A DNA stretch of 64,000 bases. Origin: Triangularia verruculosa (taxonomy: Eukaryota > Ascomycota > Sordariomycetes > Sordariales > Podosporaceae). The stretch lies in assembly GCA_033296885.1 (NCBI GenBank), contig MU863930.1, positions 170,587 through 234,586 on the forward strand. The letters run 5' to 3'. The notes below the pieces were generated by a model. The model did no database searches and was not told the origin of the DNA. It saw only the letters and a program-made list of their open reading frames with translations. This document shows, one piece after another, positions 44,031 through 57,100 of this stretch (the stretch's first letter is position 1; each line of letters opens with the position of its first letter). A program made the translations under genes and the position numbers.

Positions 44031-45393
44031 ATGTTGTCGCTATCGAAACTGGCCGTCCTAGGCCTGGGACTTATCTCCAAAGCCTCGGCCGTAATCCTGC
44101 AAAACGGCCAAGTCAGGGATACATATTTTCCTGATACCCGCCTCGAGAGCTTTGATTCCTCGGCATACAGGACATATCCGAGAAACGCCAGCGAGATTTC
44201 GTACAAAGGCCGTTGGGACTCGAAATATGTCTCTTGGTGGTCGTAAGTGCACAACCAGCTACTGTTACAGCACCATTTTCTAACCCTTTCACAGAGCTCC
44301 TGGGATCAAGTTTGGTTATACCGGTCAAACCGTTGCCATAACCTTTGGCAACCTCACCACCGACCGTGTCCTTGTCGGCTACCGCATCGGTGGCCTCGAC
44401 TGGATCTTCACCAACATAACCGCGGGCGCCACCCACCTCCTCGTCTCCCCGGAAACTCCCGGCGCCAGTCTTACCGGGCCCATCAATCCCTGGACCTTTG
44501 AGCTCAGAGTAACAAACTGGGCCTACGGCATCCAAATCGACTCCGTCCATGTGGCCAAGGGCGAGAAACTGATCAAGATCCCCGACTATGGCCGCCGCAT
44601 CGAGGTGATCGGCGACAGTCTCTCCGCGGGCATGTACACCTCGTACGAAGGCCTCAGCAGCTGGGCCTACGGCCTCGGCGCCGGCTTGGGCAACACCGAA
44701 TACTCCGTCACCGGCTACCCAGGCATCTGCGCCGCCGATCAGGACTGCTGGGGAAACCCACGAGGCCAGGTCCACCAGTGGTTCCACACCTCGGACACCA
44801 GCTGGAGAGCCTCCCAGATCTGGGGCGACAACCCGGAGCCCTGGGACTTCTCCAAACAACCCGCCGCCGACATCGTGGTAATCAACATCGGCACCAACGA
44901 CCAAAACCGAGCCAACAACGTCTCGACCGAAGCCTACATCGACGCCCTGGGCAAAATCATCCAGGGCATCCACGGCAAGTGGCCGAAGGCTCAGGTCGTC
45001 GTCATGTCCCTCTGGCTCGGGTTCTACCAGTCTGGCAACACGTACCTCCCCAACTACCCCGACGGGTGGGTGACGGAGATTCAGGACCTGGTCAAGTACT
45101 TCAACTCGGACCGGTACCTCCGCGAGCCGCTGATTTACGACGGCGTGACGAAGAAGACGACGAGGCTGAGGCCGAGGAAGAAGGACGCCCCGTTTGTGCA
45201 CTGGTTCAACACAAAGGGTATACTGCAGCATAATGACATTGGGCCGCAGTGGCATCCGACGGACGTCGGGGCAATCAAGGTGGCCAGTCATCTGCAGAGG
45301 TTTATCCAGATCAAGTTTGGGTGGGAGCTCGAGGCGACGGGGCCGGAGGTTTGGCATGAGACGCTTTATTGGAATGATGAGAGCGGTTATTAG
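44031..45393 (+). CDS. Secreted GDSL/SGNH esterase, CE2-like
   Basis: Two exons, 44031-44242 and 44295-45393, with a 52-base GTAAGT-CAG intron (phase 2); about 436 residues. Signal peptide 1-20 (MLSLSKLAVLGLGLISKASA). A beta-sandwich region follows (about 60-150: ISYKGRWDSKYVSWWSAPGI, VAITFGNLTTDRVLVGYRIG), as in carbohydrate esterase family 2. The SGNH domain has block I VIGDSLSAGMYTS with the nucleophile Ser at about 179, block III VINIGTNDQN, and the catalytic His at about 391 in QWHPTDVGAIKVASHL. CE2 enzymes remove acetyl groups from xylan or other wall polysaccharides, outside the cell. Fungal members with this layout are common and mostly uncharacterised, so the deacetylase role is an inference from architecture. 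Confidence 0.88.
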
Positions 45394-48300
45394 GGGGTCG
45401 TCGGGTGGTTGGGCAGGGTAAATGGATTTTTGGAGATGGGGGAGGGTGGCCAAAAATAACTAGAAATATTGAAACCAGTGTTCAGTTAACAGTCAAGAGG
45501 TTGTTATTGGGAAATGGAAGTGACATGTCGTCGACAAAAGATGTAGAGGTTAACAGCGCTGTTTTAGACGTGGTTAAGAGGACTCGGAAGATAGGATATG
45601 CGCATATAAAGATCATCGAGTAGGCACTGAAGATAGTAACAGGCCCCGAAATATTCAATTGACATTTGTGAATGCTTGAAGAGGCCGGTCAACTTCCTTC
45701 TAACAACCCCAACTTCTCTGCTTCTGATCATTCTCTCCAAGCAATGGTTTTCCACTCATTGTAGACGACATGGGAAGTAACTCAAAAAGAGGGTTTGCTG
45801 AACTACTATCAAGAAACTTCCTACAACTCTGAGTCGGGTGGCATTTGATCCACGCATGCACATGGCCGTGGTGATTGGAGTATAGATGGAGCGTTGGCAG
45901 CTCTCTAAGGCATCTTCCAAATATGATTGTCTATTGCAACTAATCCTTTGAGCACATGTATAAGACTGTGTCATCACTAGCAGCAATTTAAATCAGTTTG
46001 ATGCATCTATTAAGGCTACCCCAAGTTTAATGCAGCTTGACCTTAAAAAAAAGTTGCACATTCTTCAAGACCAACCTTTAAGGCCTGTGTTACCTTTGCC
46101 TTCCTGAACTTCTACAAGATGAAGTACTTTATGTAACCCGGCCTCCTCAGATGAGCCGACATCACGTCCGACGAGCAGCAAGACTACTGGCTTTACTTCA
46201 TCTCATCCCACCTTGTAGTAGCAACAGGTACCCGAGATAATGTTTGCTACCTGAAACACCGCAGGCCTTAACAAGCCGGCGTCCAGACGGGCGTGAGACG
46301 ATCCTGTCAAAGAAGCGCCTTGTGGAACATCGAGCAGAACGATCCAGAAATCCTTCTATCCATCCTGTCGGGTCTTGTGTTCCCTATCTCCCACGTCTCA
46401 AAAATGGTCCAGACACGCCGGCTCAAGAAAAAGGCCGAGGTTCGAGCTGACGCGACCAACCTTTGTCTACTCTGGCTTTCATCTAATCGGAACCTCCGTT
46501 GACCCTAGTCTTTGGGACCCGATCCAGCCTATGGACATGCCTCGCGGTTTTGGCCGGAGTCGTCGTTTGTAAACCCGGCTAGACCTGAAGTTAATACGAG
46601 ACGGAGCCATCTGGTCTAGGCCCGTTCCATAGGTATAGTATAATATAATATACTGTATATTACCTGGGGAAGCCATCGCCCTTGTCTGCATCATAGTCTC
46701 CGGGCTGTCTAGCCTCGTCGATGCGCGCATAACGCGCGAGTTGAATATTGTTCTCAACGCAGGATGTAGCTGTGCATGGAACCTTGTCCTTCTCCCCGAC
46801 CTAACCGACCTACCCGCAGTGGTTTGACCGAGCTGAGTGCCAACGATGAAGCGGCCACATGTGGCACCGCGGCCGACAGATCCGGACACTTCGATAGGCA
46901 GTGGTGCCTCTTTCGAAGTGGATATCTTTTAAGCCCTTGCTGATATCAAAGGCTAGATCCGGTCTCGTGAGGTCTGGCCTCCTCGCCCAAGCTGAATCGA
47001 TCTACTATGCCTATCAGCTCCTCCGTGATTCAAAGCTGACTTCCGGACTGCCTGACTGGCTAGTAGGCTGTTATGGCAAGGCGATAGACGTACACTCCTG
47101 AGCGGCGAGCGATCTCACGAAAGACTGGCCATCAACCGTCAAAACTGAAAGCTCAGGTAAGGTCTCTGGAGAACCTTGCTGGCTCTAGCCAAATCCACTT
47201 CTTCAACCGCTGCAGATTCAGGGTCCGGTCAGGCCGAGATGCAAGACAGCATCTTCCCTGCACAGAGAGTACAACTCATCGCCCAGTGTGCGCGTGTCTG
47301 CTGAGAAAAGGTTGGGACGGCAGCTCACGAGCTCCAAAACGGTCGCATCCCCTCGCCAGGTTCACCGCTGTCAAGGGCCAAAATGCGAGCATGGACCAGC
47401 TCCCATCCAGCAACGCTAAGCCTTCGGGTGATTGCCGTGATTTTCCAACAGGCAAGGTAGATCGATTCCCGGCCGCTCGTCGGAGTGGATCTCACTGTAA
47501 CCACCATCATCCCTGGACTTTGAGAAGCTATCTCTATGAGAATTGCGCAAGATATTAGTCCTAATGCCGAGTCCGCGCCGTAGGAAACGACGTGGTCATA
47601 TGAGGGACAATGTGTGATGTGTTCGTAAAGAATATTCGGCATCGGGGGAAAAGTTAGTTTGCCTCTCTCTTGGCTCCGCTTGGAGGTTTTGTCAGCGATG
47701 ATATCGCAGTCGCGAGCTCGATAGATCTCGATAGTCTCAGCGTACTGTCGGAATCTTTGCTCCATGATACCAAAAAATCCGACTGACTCGCCATTGCACT
47801 CAACGCGACTTTTTTCTTCAACATAGCGGTTCCACCACACTGTCCTTGTTGTGGCCTTTTACAAAACTTTTCGCCCTCGCCTTTTTCGCTCCATTCAGGG
47901 TGATTTGTGTACACTACTCACCTTCCTATTCGCGGCTTCGACGGACTGCAAACGTGATCGACGAACCCTGTTCCACTTGTCCCCTTTTCGGTATCGGTTC
48001 GGTGTCTGTTCGGGAATGCATGGATAGGGATTGCAATTGCATATTTCATGATGGAATTTCCCCCCCAGAATAGCGGTGAGTTATTCGTCTCGCGAAGTTG
48101 CTTTGTCATAATCATAACCCCCATTCCCGGGAAAAGGTTTCATCCAGCCCAACGAGGAGAAGCATGGGGATTTTCTGTTAGCGACGAAAGCCGTTGAACC
48201 GTTGAAAACCGTGGGATGGTGTTCCATAATTGATGGTACCTACTCCGCATGTTCACCGCATTGAAAATGCTAGCGCGTCTTGCATCGGTGTCTTTTTGGC

Positions 48301-51300
48301 AGGTCGCAGTCTCGGCCCCTTCTTCCAGTTTGTGTGGTAGCGTTGGTGATGTTTCCTTGATGTTTTGGTTTGCCTGGTTCAACCAGTCAAGCGTGTCTCG
48401 CCAATTCGGGAGCTGGCCGAACCGGGTGTCAAAAAGGGGGCTGGGCGCTGTGTTTGAAACACAGAGGCTTGTCGCGGACTCGGCCCCCAATCACCTCTTC
48501 ACCGTCTGATTCCCAAGAAAGGCAATCCGAGCGCTGGTCAAGGATTCTTCAATAACGACAGCCGACAAGGAGCGAGGCTGAATATTATTGTTGATGAAGC
48601 TGCAGCCTCGCACCGGCAATGCTGTATTTGTATGTGATCAAGCGAGAAAGAAGCAACGCGGCTCATCTTGTCGTAGCCCTAGGGGACGCCTTCCCGTCAG
48701 CCACGAACATGTCCGTTCTGGCGCGAAAGGGGTTCGTCACACACGGGTGTGATGGTTTTCCCCCCATTGTCTCATCCCACGAGCTTTGGATTGTATCGTC
48801 AGCGTCATACATCGCTTCGGCTGCTGCAAGTAAGCAAGCCCCTTGGCGAGATTCCCGAGCCAGCACTTTGCTCTGAGACACGCATGATAGACGAGATCAA
48901 GTTGTTCTCTCGACTTTGTGAAAGGTGAGCGGAGTGAGGACAAGTCGTGATTGGCAGGGCGAAGAGGTCCCGGCAGCTGGGTAGCGGGTCATGGGTTAGC
49001 GATTACTTTAGCGTCATGATCTTCATCCGCCTCAGCCGCCATGCAGAGCACAGGGCACAGATCACCACCAATAACCACTAAGAGAAAGCCCATTGTTTCA
49101 GCCATCCACCACCCTGCTGCGGCTTGTCAATATTCAGGCGGAGGTGTCCGGGGAGTGCGCCAGGGAGCGGGCTGATCGAGATCAGATCATCTGATGATGG
49201 CTCCCGGGGAATGCCTGAGAGTAAGGATTCGCCGACCCTGAATCGGCATCCTGACTCTTTCCAGCTTGTCCGTTATGAGGATAGGCCCGTGGCTAGATTG
49301 CAGGAATATGGCGTTGGTGATGGGTTCTGTGGTGCGAAAGTCAATTGTTCAGCCTGAGAAAACCTCGCTGTTCAGATGGTGATTCGTCATTGCCGGCGGT
49401 GAAGGAAGGGGAGACTGGGAGACCGATGGATGGGCTGATTGAGGGGATCGCAGCGTTGGTCATCCTGCGAAGCCGGCGATCTTGGCAGGTAGGTGGTGGA
49501 TAGGATATCCCAACCAGGCGAAAAGACGAGCCACAAAAAGCCAAGGTCACCGGTCCCTCACCGATGAAAGATGTTGCATCATGGCCAGAAGACATTCAGG
49601 AAAGCCAGACTGAAGCCTTGGACTACTTCCAAGATAATGCTCTCAAGAAAAGTGATATCGCAGCCTACTAAAAATGGTGTCGGTGTCGATCGTTGGTTGA
49701 AACAATAAAGGACCTTGCGGAACACTCACACGACAGCTGCCATTTGCTTTTTTCCTGTGTTCTCCCGTCCTGCAATGCATGGCCGTGTGGCACATGGCAC
49801 AGTCATCACCGCAGCACACTTGCGCATGGAACTTGCCAGCAGAGGGCAAGAGGGTTTCCTGCACCGTGGCGCTGGATAATCATGTCTCACTTTACAGTAG
49901 CATCTTTTCCAAGGCCGAATACTGGCAGCGGGTATTTGCATACATAATTCATGCTCTCCCCACCTTTCGTAAGGCCTTCCACCAACAGAAACACTTCAGT
50001 AGCGACATCTTGACGTTTTCTCCCTAGCGCCTAGCCAATATACCCAAGGCCGTGATCCTCGATCTGTCAATCTTGACGTCCCCGAGCGATCTTCATGATC
50101 AAAGGCCCCCTTCAATCACATAACCCACACACAGACGAGCTACTTTCCCATTCTGTACGCCTCCACAACCTCTGATTCGCCAAACGTCTCACATTACCTA
50201 GACACACCCTCACACCCACTCTCCTGGGAAAATGAAGCCAGGCGCCCACGGACCACCAACCGTGCCACACGCTCACATCCGGGAGTCTTGCTGATCATCA
50301 TCGGTCTTGCACCTCTCTCGCAAGAGAATACCATATTCGAAAGTTCTTTTCAATCTTGGCAGGCGTGCAGTAAACGTGGTGATCGGCAACGCCCTCTTCA
50401 CTTCTTTTTGTCGAAAATGTGATAGATGTCTCTGACTCGTCCATCGCGTGTGTCCTCCACCCACAAGACCGACTGCATCCAGAAGCACGCTAGAACAAAA
50501 TCCAACGACAACGATCACCCCAGGCTCCCTTGCATCTTTCCCTGGCCCCTGGAAGACGAAGAACCTTGGACGAAGGAACAATTCCCCACATGAAGTTCTA
50601 GCTCCCAAACGAATCACCTTCACACACGGACGCTGGAGAAAGGAACATTGGCAATTGCAGATCTTTCGCACTCGGGTAACTTTCCAACTTCACCAGTTGC
50701 TGCAAGGCTGCTTGCTGTCGTCACTTGCTCACACGCTCACTCAAGCTTGCAAGCTTAGGTACTTTTTTTTCTTCCCGTTTCCTTGGGGTTGGGACAGACC
50801 AGTCTTTGCTTTTTTCTTGCCTATATTGGCAGCGAAAACGGCATGAACAGGATCTATGTATATGGCTGGCAAAGCTCTCATGCAGTCGTAACATACCTAG
50901 TCAAGTCCCTCCGAGTGACATCGTCCCGTGCATAATGCACACACACCCCCGCTAACCAAATGTTGTTGTTTTGCATAAAAACGACATTTCCACATAGAGC
51001 CATCATGCAACACCACCACCTGCCAACTGCAAGATTCGCTGTCCGTCGCTAAACCGAAGATCCCCATTGCCTTGCCACCATTCCCTATTCAGTGGTTTAT
51101 CTCCGTGTTCCAATTGCAAGTCTGCAAGGCAAACCCCGGGCCGGCTGGCTAACCCGCAACCCACAAAACCAACAAAACTGAACACTATTTACCTTTTTTT
51201 TTTTTTCTTCCCCCAGGGTGGGTCGTTGTTATTCTGATGATGATGAATTTTTGCCCGCCAGTGCCGGCCGAAACAAACCAACTTTGCTTTCCAAAAATGC

Positions 51301-53075
51301 AACCCCCATGTAGATCCTTTTTGTGCAAGTGGGGTCCACATTTCGTCCGTCCGAAAGTGCCCTGCCCCTCCTTCCCTCCCCACTTCCACAATCCAAATTG
51401 CCAGGTTCAGGTCAGGTACCTCGTCTCATGTACAGACGTACGGGGTAGGACCCTTACCTTTTTGACAAGAGAGAGAGAGAGAGAAAGAGAAAGAAAGCAG
51501 CTCGGTGGGAGTGCGGGGAACAGAAAAATGCAAAACAAAGAAAGAAAGAAAAAACAATGAGGCAAATATACGAGACATGTACACTACTACACAGGGGTAA
51601 TCAGTTTGTAATAATAATAACAAAATCTACATTGCTGAAAACACAAACACCGAGTATGTACACATCATTCGAGTCATGGCCAACTACACCTAATTACTAC
51701 ACCTTGCCGAAAAAGGCCGATTTGTTTACAATGACGTCCGTCCGGCACTTGTTTTTGTGTGAACCACCACTACACTACCCCCCCCCCCCTTCCCAACAAC
51801 AAAAACGCTAACCGTTGGACTTGCGGAGGATCGTCATCATCAATGAAACACGCGCGAAAGCCATATGTAGCTTTCTCACGCGAAGAAAGCAAAAAAAGCA
51901 AAAAAAGAAAAGTGACAGAAATGAGTGACATCGCTTACGCTTAATTTTTTTTTTCTGTTTCAAGCAAAAGAGTTTCGCTGATCATCAGCCTTGTTGAGAA
52001 CATTCGACACATCCTCATCAAGGGGCGGCCAGGGGAGAGGAAAAGCAGTGAATTGAACATTGGAACACAAAAAGTTGAAAAAAGTGTCATGTCTCGTTTG
52101 AGAAATATACCCTCTTCGTCAGACTGCCTGGCTTGTAATACCCGACTCGAAAAAAGGATAAACATTTGCGAAACATCATCATTTTCGCCACAACCTCCCA
52201 GAAAACCAAGATACCACAATGTAACAAGACAAAAAAAAAAAAAAGAAGCACTTTTTTTGTAAACACAACGGTCTTTGTCAATTTTTCCGATTTTTAAGTA
52301 TTTTGTTTAATACTTTCGCTCTCGCATCCCATACTACCAACTCGTAGTTTTGTCTCTGCCTCCCCGCCCTAGAGGGCGCATATTCCCAGACGTTCTATAT
52401 ACACATAATTATTTTGCATACCCCCTTCCATTGGACACACAAATAGGGGGGGGGTCAAATATTTCAATCGTCGGATACATCATGCCCACGTAAGAAAATG
52501 AGTGACAACAGAAGAGAGAAGGAAAAAAAAAGAACGCCCCATGTAAATGCTCGAGACCCCGATAAACCAGCCCCCCTTGAACACAGTTTCGCCGCCTTTG
52601 CCGCCACGGGGCATCCCAGTATAGTGTTTGTCCCCCCTCTGAAGAAGTCACACCCGCCTAGGTTTTGTTTTCTCCAGGCCCTGTTCCTTGCGCCAGAAGC
52701 AGTGGAGAAAGTAAAAAAGAAAAATTCCTTTCGAACCCCCCCAAAAATGTCTTCTCTTGTTGCGCCAACCCAGCCCAGCCCAGCCCCTGTTTGAACCCAT
52801 TGCGCCCAGTCGTGCAGCTGATGATGCGAATCATGCCCTCGTCTTTCAAGAAACTCTCGGCTGACCCAGCCAGAAAAAATTAGAAACTAAAAAGTACCAG
52901 TAATTTGCCATGGTGGGTATCGTATGGTATAATGTATCCTGTACCTCCAGGGTTTGGGATTGTTTTTTGTTTTTTATTGCTGGTTCCGTTGGTCGAAAGG
53001 AGGTTGATTTTATGTTGGTGATATTAAGGTAAACCAGCACTGGAGAGACCCGCTGTCCAAGCTCGCACGTTGCCT
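45394..53075. other. Gene-poor region, 7.7 kb
   Basis: No coding sequence could be supported. Numerous open frames of 60-170 codons exist on both strands, none with a domain, signal peptide, exon partner or coding-like bias; 48140-48490 (-) is the most protein-like but has no ATG. The DNA is not AT-rich in the manner of RIP-mutated repeats. From about 50100 to 53075 there are many pyrimidine, CA, GA and poly-A/T tracts (for example GA/GAAA at 51470-51556, C10 at 51780-51789, A14 near 52230), probably the 3' flank of the transcription factor gene and low-complexity spacer. I see no tRNA or 5S gene. Confidence 0.45.
51470..51556. repeat. GA/GAAA low-complexity tract
   Basis: GAGAGAGAGAGAGAGAAAG followed by further GAAA-type runs and, later, AAGAAAGAAAGAAAAAAC. 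A purine microsatellite in non-coding DNA. Confidence 0.8.
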
Positions 53076-54139
53076 TCAAGACCGGCTAGTGGTGCTGCCA
53101 GTGCTGCTGCTGCTGCTGCTGCTGCTATCATAGTTGTGGCAACCGCGCTCGTGACGTTTCATATTGCTTCGAACACTGAAAGCCTTGCCACAGCCGGCGA
53201 CCGGGCACTTGAAAGGTTTCTCTCCAGTGTGGGAGTGGCTATGGATGCGGAGCGAGCTTGGACGGGAGAAGGCCTTGTTGCAGGTTGGGCAGATGTAGCG
53301 GTCTTGGCTCTGGGGGAAGGAGGCGGCCGAAGACGGAGCAATGTAGTGATGATGTTGCCATGGGTTCGCGCCGGCAGGTGCAAGTGTCATGGACAGTGGG
53401 GGTGGGAAAGCCTGTGCATCTGGTTAGCTTGGATGTATCGAATGGGAAAAGCACATGGAAGGGAACACACCTGAGGAAGAGGCCGCTGGAAGTAAAGCCC
53501 CGACATAGGGGGAGGAGGAGCGGCGGCGGGATAGTAGGCAGGAATCGCGGGCTGGCTGATGTAGGATGGGGCAGCAAAGTGTGGCTGGTATGCTGAAGGC
53601 TGCACCGAGACTCTGGGGGCAGCAGCAGCCATCGGCTGAACGGCAGCATCCATCTGGCCCAACGGTGGAGTGGTCTCGTAGTAGTAGTTGGAGCTATTCG
53701 AGACGTGGCTGGCCGACCTGGTAGGCGGCGAGTTGTATCCTTCAAACGACTCTCCTGATGACATGGGAGGGCTCGGTGGGAGAACCGACCTCAACGCCGG
53801 GTTGCCATAGTGGGAGGAGCTGGGCCTGTGTTCGGACTTGGAAGACGACGATTGGGCTGGGGATTTTGTTAGCACCGGGTTCCATGTGGTCATGCTGCTA
53901 AAGTCCATACATTGTTGCTGTTGTTGTTGCTGCTGCTGTTGTTGGAGTTGCTGCTGTTGCGCCTGAGCGTGTGTCTCGGCAGTGGGAGATCCTTGGTCTG
54001 CAAGTCCCAGAAGATTGGAGATGGAGGGCAACGAGCATCTCGAGCTGTCATCCATTGGTGGTGATGGTGGAGGAATGTATCCATAGTGGATGCTCTGTTG
54101 AGGTGCAGCGTACTGGGTGGTGACCATTGTGCCTGCCAT
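53076..54139 (-). CDS. C2H2 zinc finger transcription factor, two fingers
   Basis: Exons 54139-53471 and 53411-53076, with a 59-base GTGTGT-CAG intron in phase 0; about 334 residues. Start MAGTMVTTQYAAPQQ. Residues 1-250 are disordered: a SLPSISNLLGLAD segment, a polyglutamine run (about 70-90), two PPSPPM motifs, and Ala/Pro/Tyr-rich stretches. The C terminus has two tandem C2H2 fingers linked by the classic HTGEKPFKC: YICPTCNKAFSRPSSLRIH (Cys264, Cys267, His280, His284) and CPVAGCGKAFSVRSNMKRH (Cys292, Cys297, His310, His315). A Ser-rich tail follows. It should be a nuclear DNA-binding regulator. The same finger pair (FSRPSSLRIHSHSHTGEKPF) is common in ascomycete regulators of development, but I cannot name the orthologue. 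The intron lies just before the finger-coding exon. Confidence 0.9.
53101..53126. repeat. (CTG)n repeat, serine-coding
   Basis: CTG/GCT units in the last exon of the zinc finger gene, read on the minus strand as AGC codons: a run of eight Ser near the C terminus. Confidence 0.85.
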
Positions 54140-57100
54140 TTTGTTTCCGATGTGTATGTGTGAGAGAAATTGAACCCTTGGTGGTGGGGGAAGGAACGCT
54201 CTTGTCGTCGCAACTTGAAGCTTCGAAGCTTTGGTCAACTGGTCTTCAGTGGTGAGGTTGTGAAGTGGTCGAGGACGTCGAGTATCGAGTGCCAGCTGGA
54301 TATATTATGCGGTGGGTATACTGTGTGTCGACGACAAGTGTGGGATGGTATGATATCAAGATCAGGATTTCCAAGTCAGTCGGCAATCCGGGAGTGTGAG
54401 AGGGGGTTGGGCCGGTTTAAGTATGTGCATCACAGCAGAAGCTTGTTGACGTCGGGATGGGGAGGGGAGGGAGTTTTGTACCGTCAGATCTCCCGGCGGT
54501 ACATCCATGGAGACTGTATGAATGATCAAGCGCAAATCCACAAGCATCCACAAGTTGATCCCCGGACCAAGGTGGCCAGTGAGTGTTGTCACAAAGTGTG
54601 TGGGTCGGCCCTGGGGTGCTGTGCCAGGCCAGGGATCAGGGCCATGGGGCCGATGGTGATCAGAGGGGTCTCCCCCCGTTGTCGCCAGGACCCCCAGTCC
54701 GGTACGTACCTCAGACTCGAACTGCTCGATACCCTGAAGAGTATGTCACCCGTGCACCCATCCGTTGTCCAATTCCATAGTCATAACGCCTCCTGCTATA
54801 TGTACATACATAGAGCCTATCGTCGTCATCTGCCTGCAAAAAGGGACGATCTTCTTTACTGTACATAGTGATCATGGTCGGCCGACTCTGCTCATTTCGT
54901 CAAGACCTACTCTCCCCCTTTCTTGCTTTCGAGGACCTATCTGTTGGCATGCCCAGGTCCCGTAGGTACCGACATGTTTCCCATCGTGTATGTGCCGTTG
55001 TTACCCAAGGTTGGCTCTTAGTCCATGTCTTTTTTCTACAGTACCAAACTGCCAGCCGGGGGCTACACAAGCAACGGGTCGGAAGGTCCCTGGAGGGGCC
55101 TCACTGATATGATTGCCATTGATCTGCCGAGTCCAAACGTCTGAGGCTCATGCATAAAGACTGGCCATACGACTGGCGAAACCAGTGCTTTGCTATGCAC
55201 TCCAAAGTTTGCCCGTCATGGGTGATATGTGTACTTATTCCGGATCTCGCCCTTTGCTGACAACCTGAATACCTCGTAGCGACCCGACAAATCCTTTGAG
55301 GAGGGTGGGATGGCAGCCCAAAGAGCGGCAAGCGGTGCACACGTTTCTGTGGCGTGAATTGCCTCCTTGGGCTAACCCAAAGGGGACAGCGTCTTCTTCA
55401 TTCCTCCCACTTCCCACCCCCATTTTGCTGGGCTCGTGCTTCCTGCAGAGCCCGCGGCGCACTATCCTAAACAGGAGCTGCAGCCGGCCCCAAGGCTTGG
55501 CTGTTGATGATGCTCAAGAACTGTAGGTACGTACCGAGCACCCTGGCCTGTCACGGACGCTTGGACGTTTTGGAGACGGGCCCCTGAGCCCGGACGCGCG
55601 AAACTTGAGACGAGCAACGACTCCGGAATCTTGTGCCTAAAGCTTGCACTGCGACCGGATTCTTGAGGTGATCTTATGCCGTTCGTCGTTACCGCCATGT
55701 CAGCAGCCCTCTCGAAACACCACTCTGTTGTCATTCGCTTGATCGGTGTGCACATCGTGATGCTTGTCACCCGCGTTCCAGAACCTTTCCAAGAGCCGTT
55801 GCGGATCCTCATATCTTGTGTGAGCGATCTGGCACTCACTGACTGAACCTCTGTTGCTTCACCTGCTGTTCCAAATGTGCAACAAGGAAAATCAGTGAAT
55901 AACCTCGCTGCCCTTACCTCCAGAGCTTTGATCTCTCATATCGAGGCTCGCGGCACATAATGTGCTCACTGGTACCGTGTTGCAGAACAGCATTACCAGA
56001 CCGCATCTTGTTATCAAGATGGGCACACGGCTTTTGCAGACAGGTCCAGACTCAAGTCCGGAACGGAATGGCTGGTGGTCATGCAGGGGCATTCCCAAGA
56101 ACCGAACGTTTTGGACATCTCGGCAGCCATGATCTGTGGCCCTACAGGCACAGCAGAGCAGATCTTTGGGGGAGGGGGGGTGTCGAGAACCAGAGCTTTT
56201 TGTTTCGCGTATTGTCTTTGGATACTACTGTTGCCATCGCTTGGTGAACCTGTCCGGCTATCAGCTCGTTGGCTACTACGTCCCGTATGTGAGCCGCAGA
56301 AAGTCCTGCAGTAGTTGGTTTTAGTCAGCTCTTGGTTGATACCAGTCCCCCTATAGAGACAGTCTGATATTGGGCTGTGAAAGGGCAGACGGGCAGGGAG
56401 TGGCCCTGGTATAGACACCCCAGTTGGAAGCTTGGAGCTTGTTTGCTGAAGAGATATCGGGGGATTTCAAGAAACAAAGGCTAATCTCGAGAGATCCTCT
56501 GCAGTCGGTAATAGCGATAGATTCTGGCATCAGGCCGAGATTCACATCGGAGGCCGGGGGCCCTTGATCGCCAATGGAAGCGAGCCCTGTCGTCTGGGCT
56601 CCTGCTCGACCTGTCTCCTGTCAGTCACTGGCCGTGTCGGGTCTGGTATGCAACAGGGGCCGATGACAGACGGATTTTCCGCCTTCTGATGAAAAATCCG
56701 GTACTTGAGTGCTCGGAGCATCTCTTGGGACGCTTGGTTTACGCTTTGGGGTATGGGGCTGGCCAGAATGGGTCTTTCGTGCCACACCTGAGGCTTTCCT
56801 GCAGGACGACCAAAGGCATGACAACGGGATGAAGTTTCCGAGGGTAGCGCTGGTGTCTGTCGCCGACCTTGAACCCACGAGCCCTTCTGTGGGCGCTTGG
56901 GCTTTGAGCCTGTCGATGTTAGCTTTCAAAACTTGGGATGACACTCGAACAACGCCCCTCGACAGCTGCAGCCACCCACGAACATGAGCCTCGTGGCAGC
57001 ATGGCGCTATGGTTCCTCGATTGTTTCGATCTGGGTATCATTGAAAGAGGTCAAGTGCTGTCGCGAGGTTGCTGAGTAGGTAGTACTCGATGAGAATCCG

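Noticed and set aside
44113..45453. A 446-codon minus-strand frame opposite the esterase
   Set aside because: Shadow of the GDSL gene; the sense strand has signal peptide, SGNH motifs and a clean intron.
48140..48490. A 116-codon minus-strand frame with somewhat protein-like sequence (LPNWRDTLDWLNQANQNIKE)
   Set aside because: No ATG, a stop directly upstream, and no convincing neighbouring exon; kept only as something to compare with transcripts.
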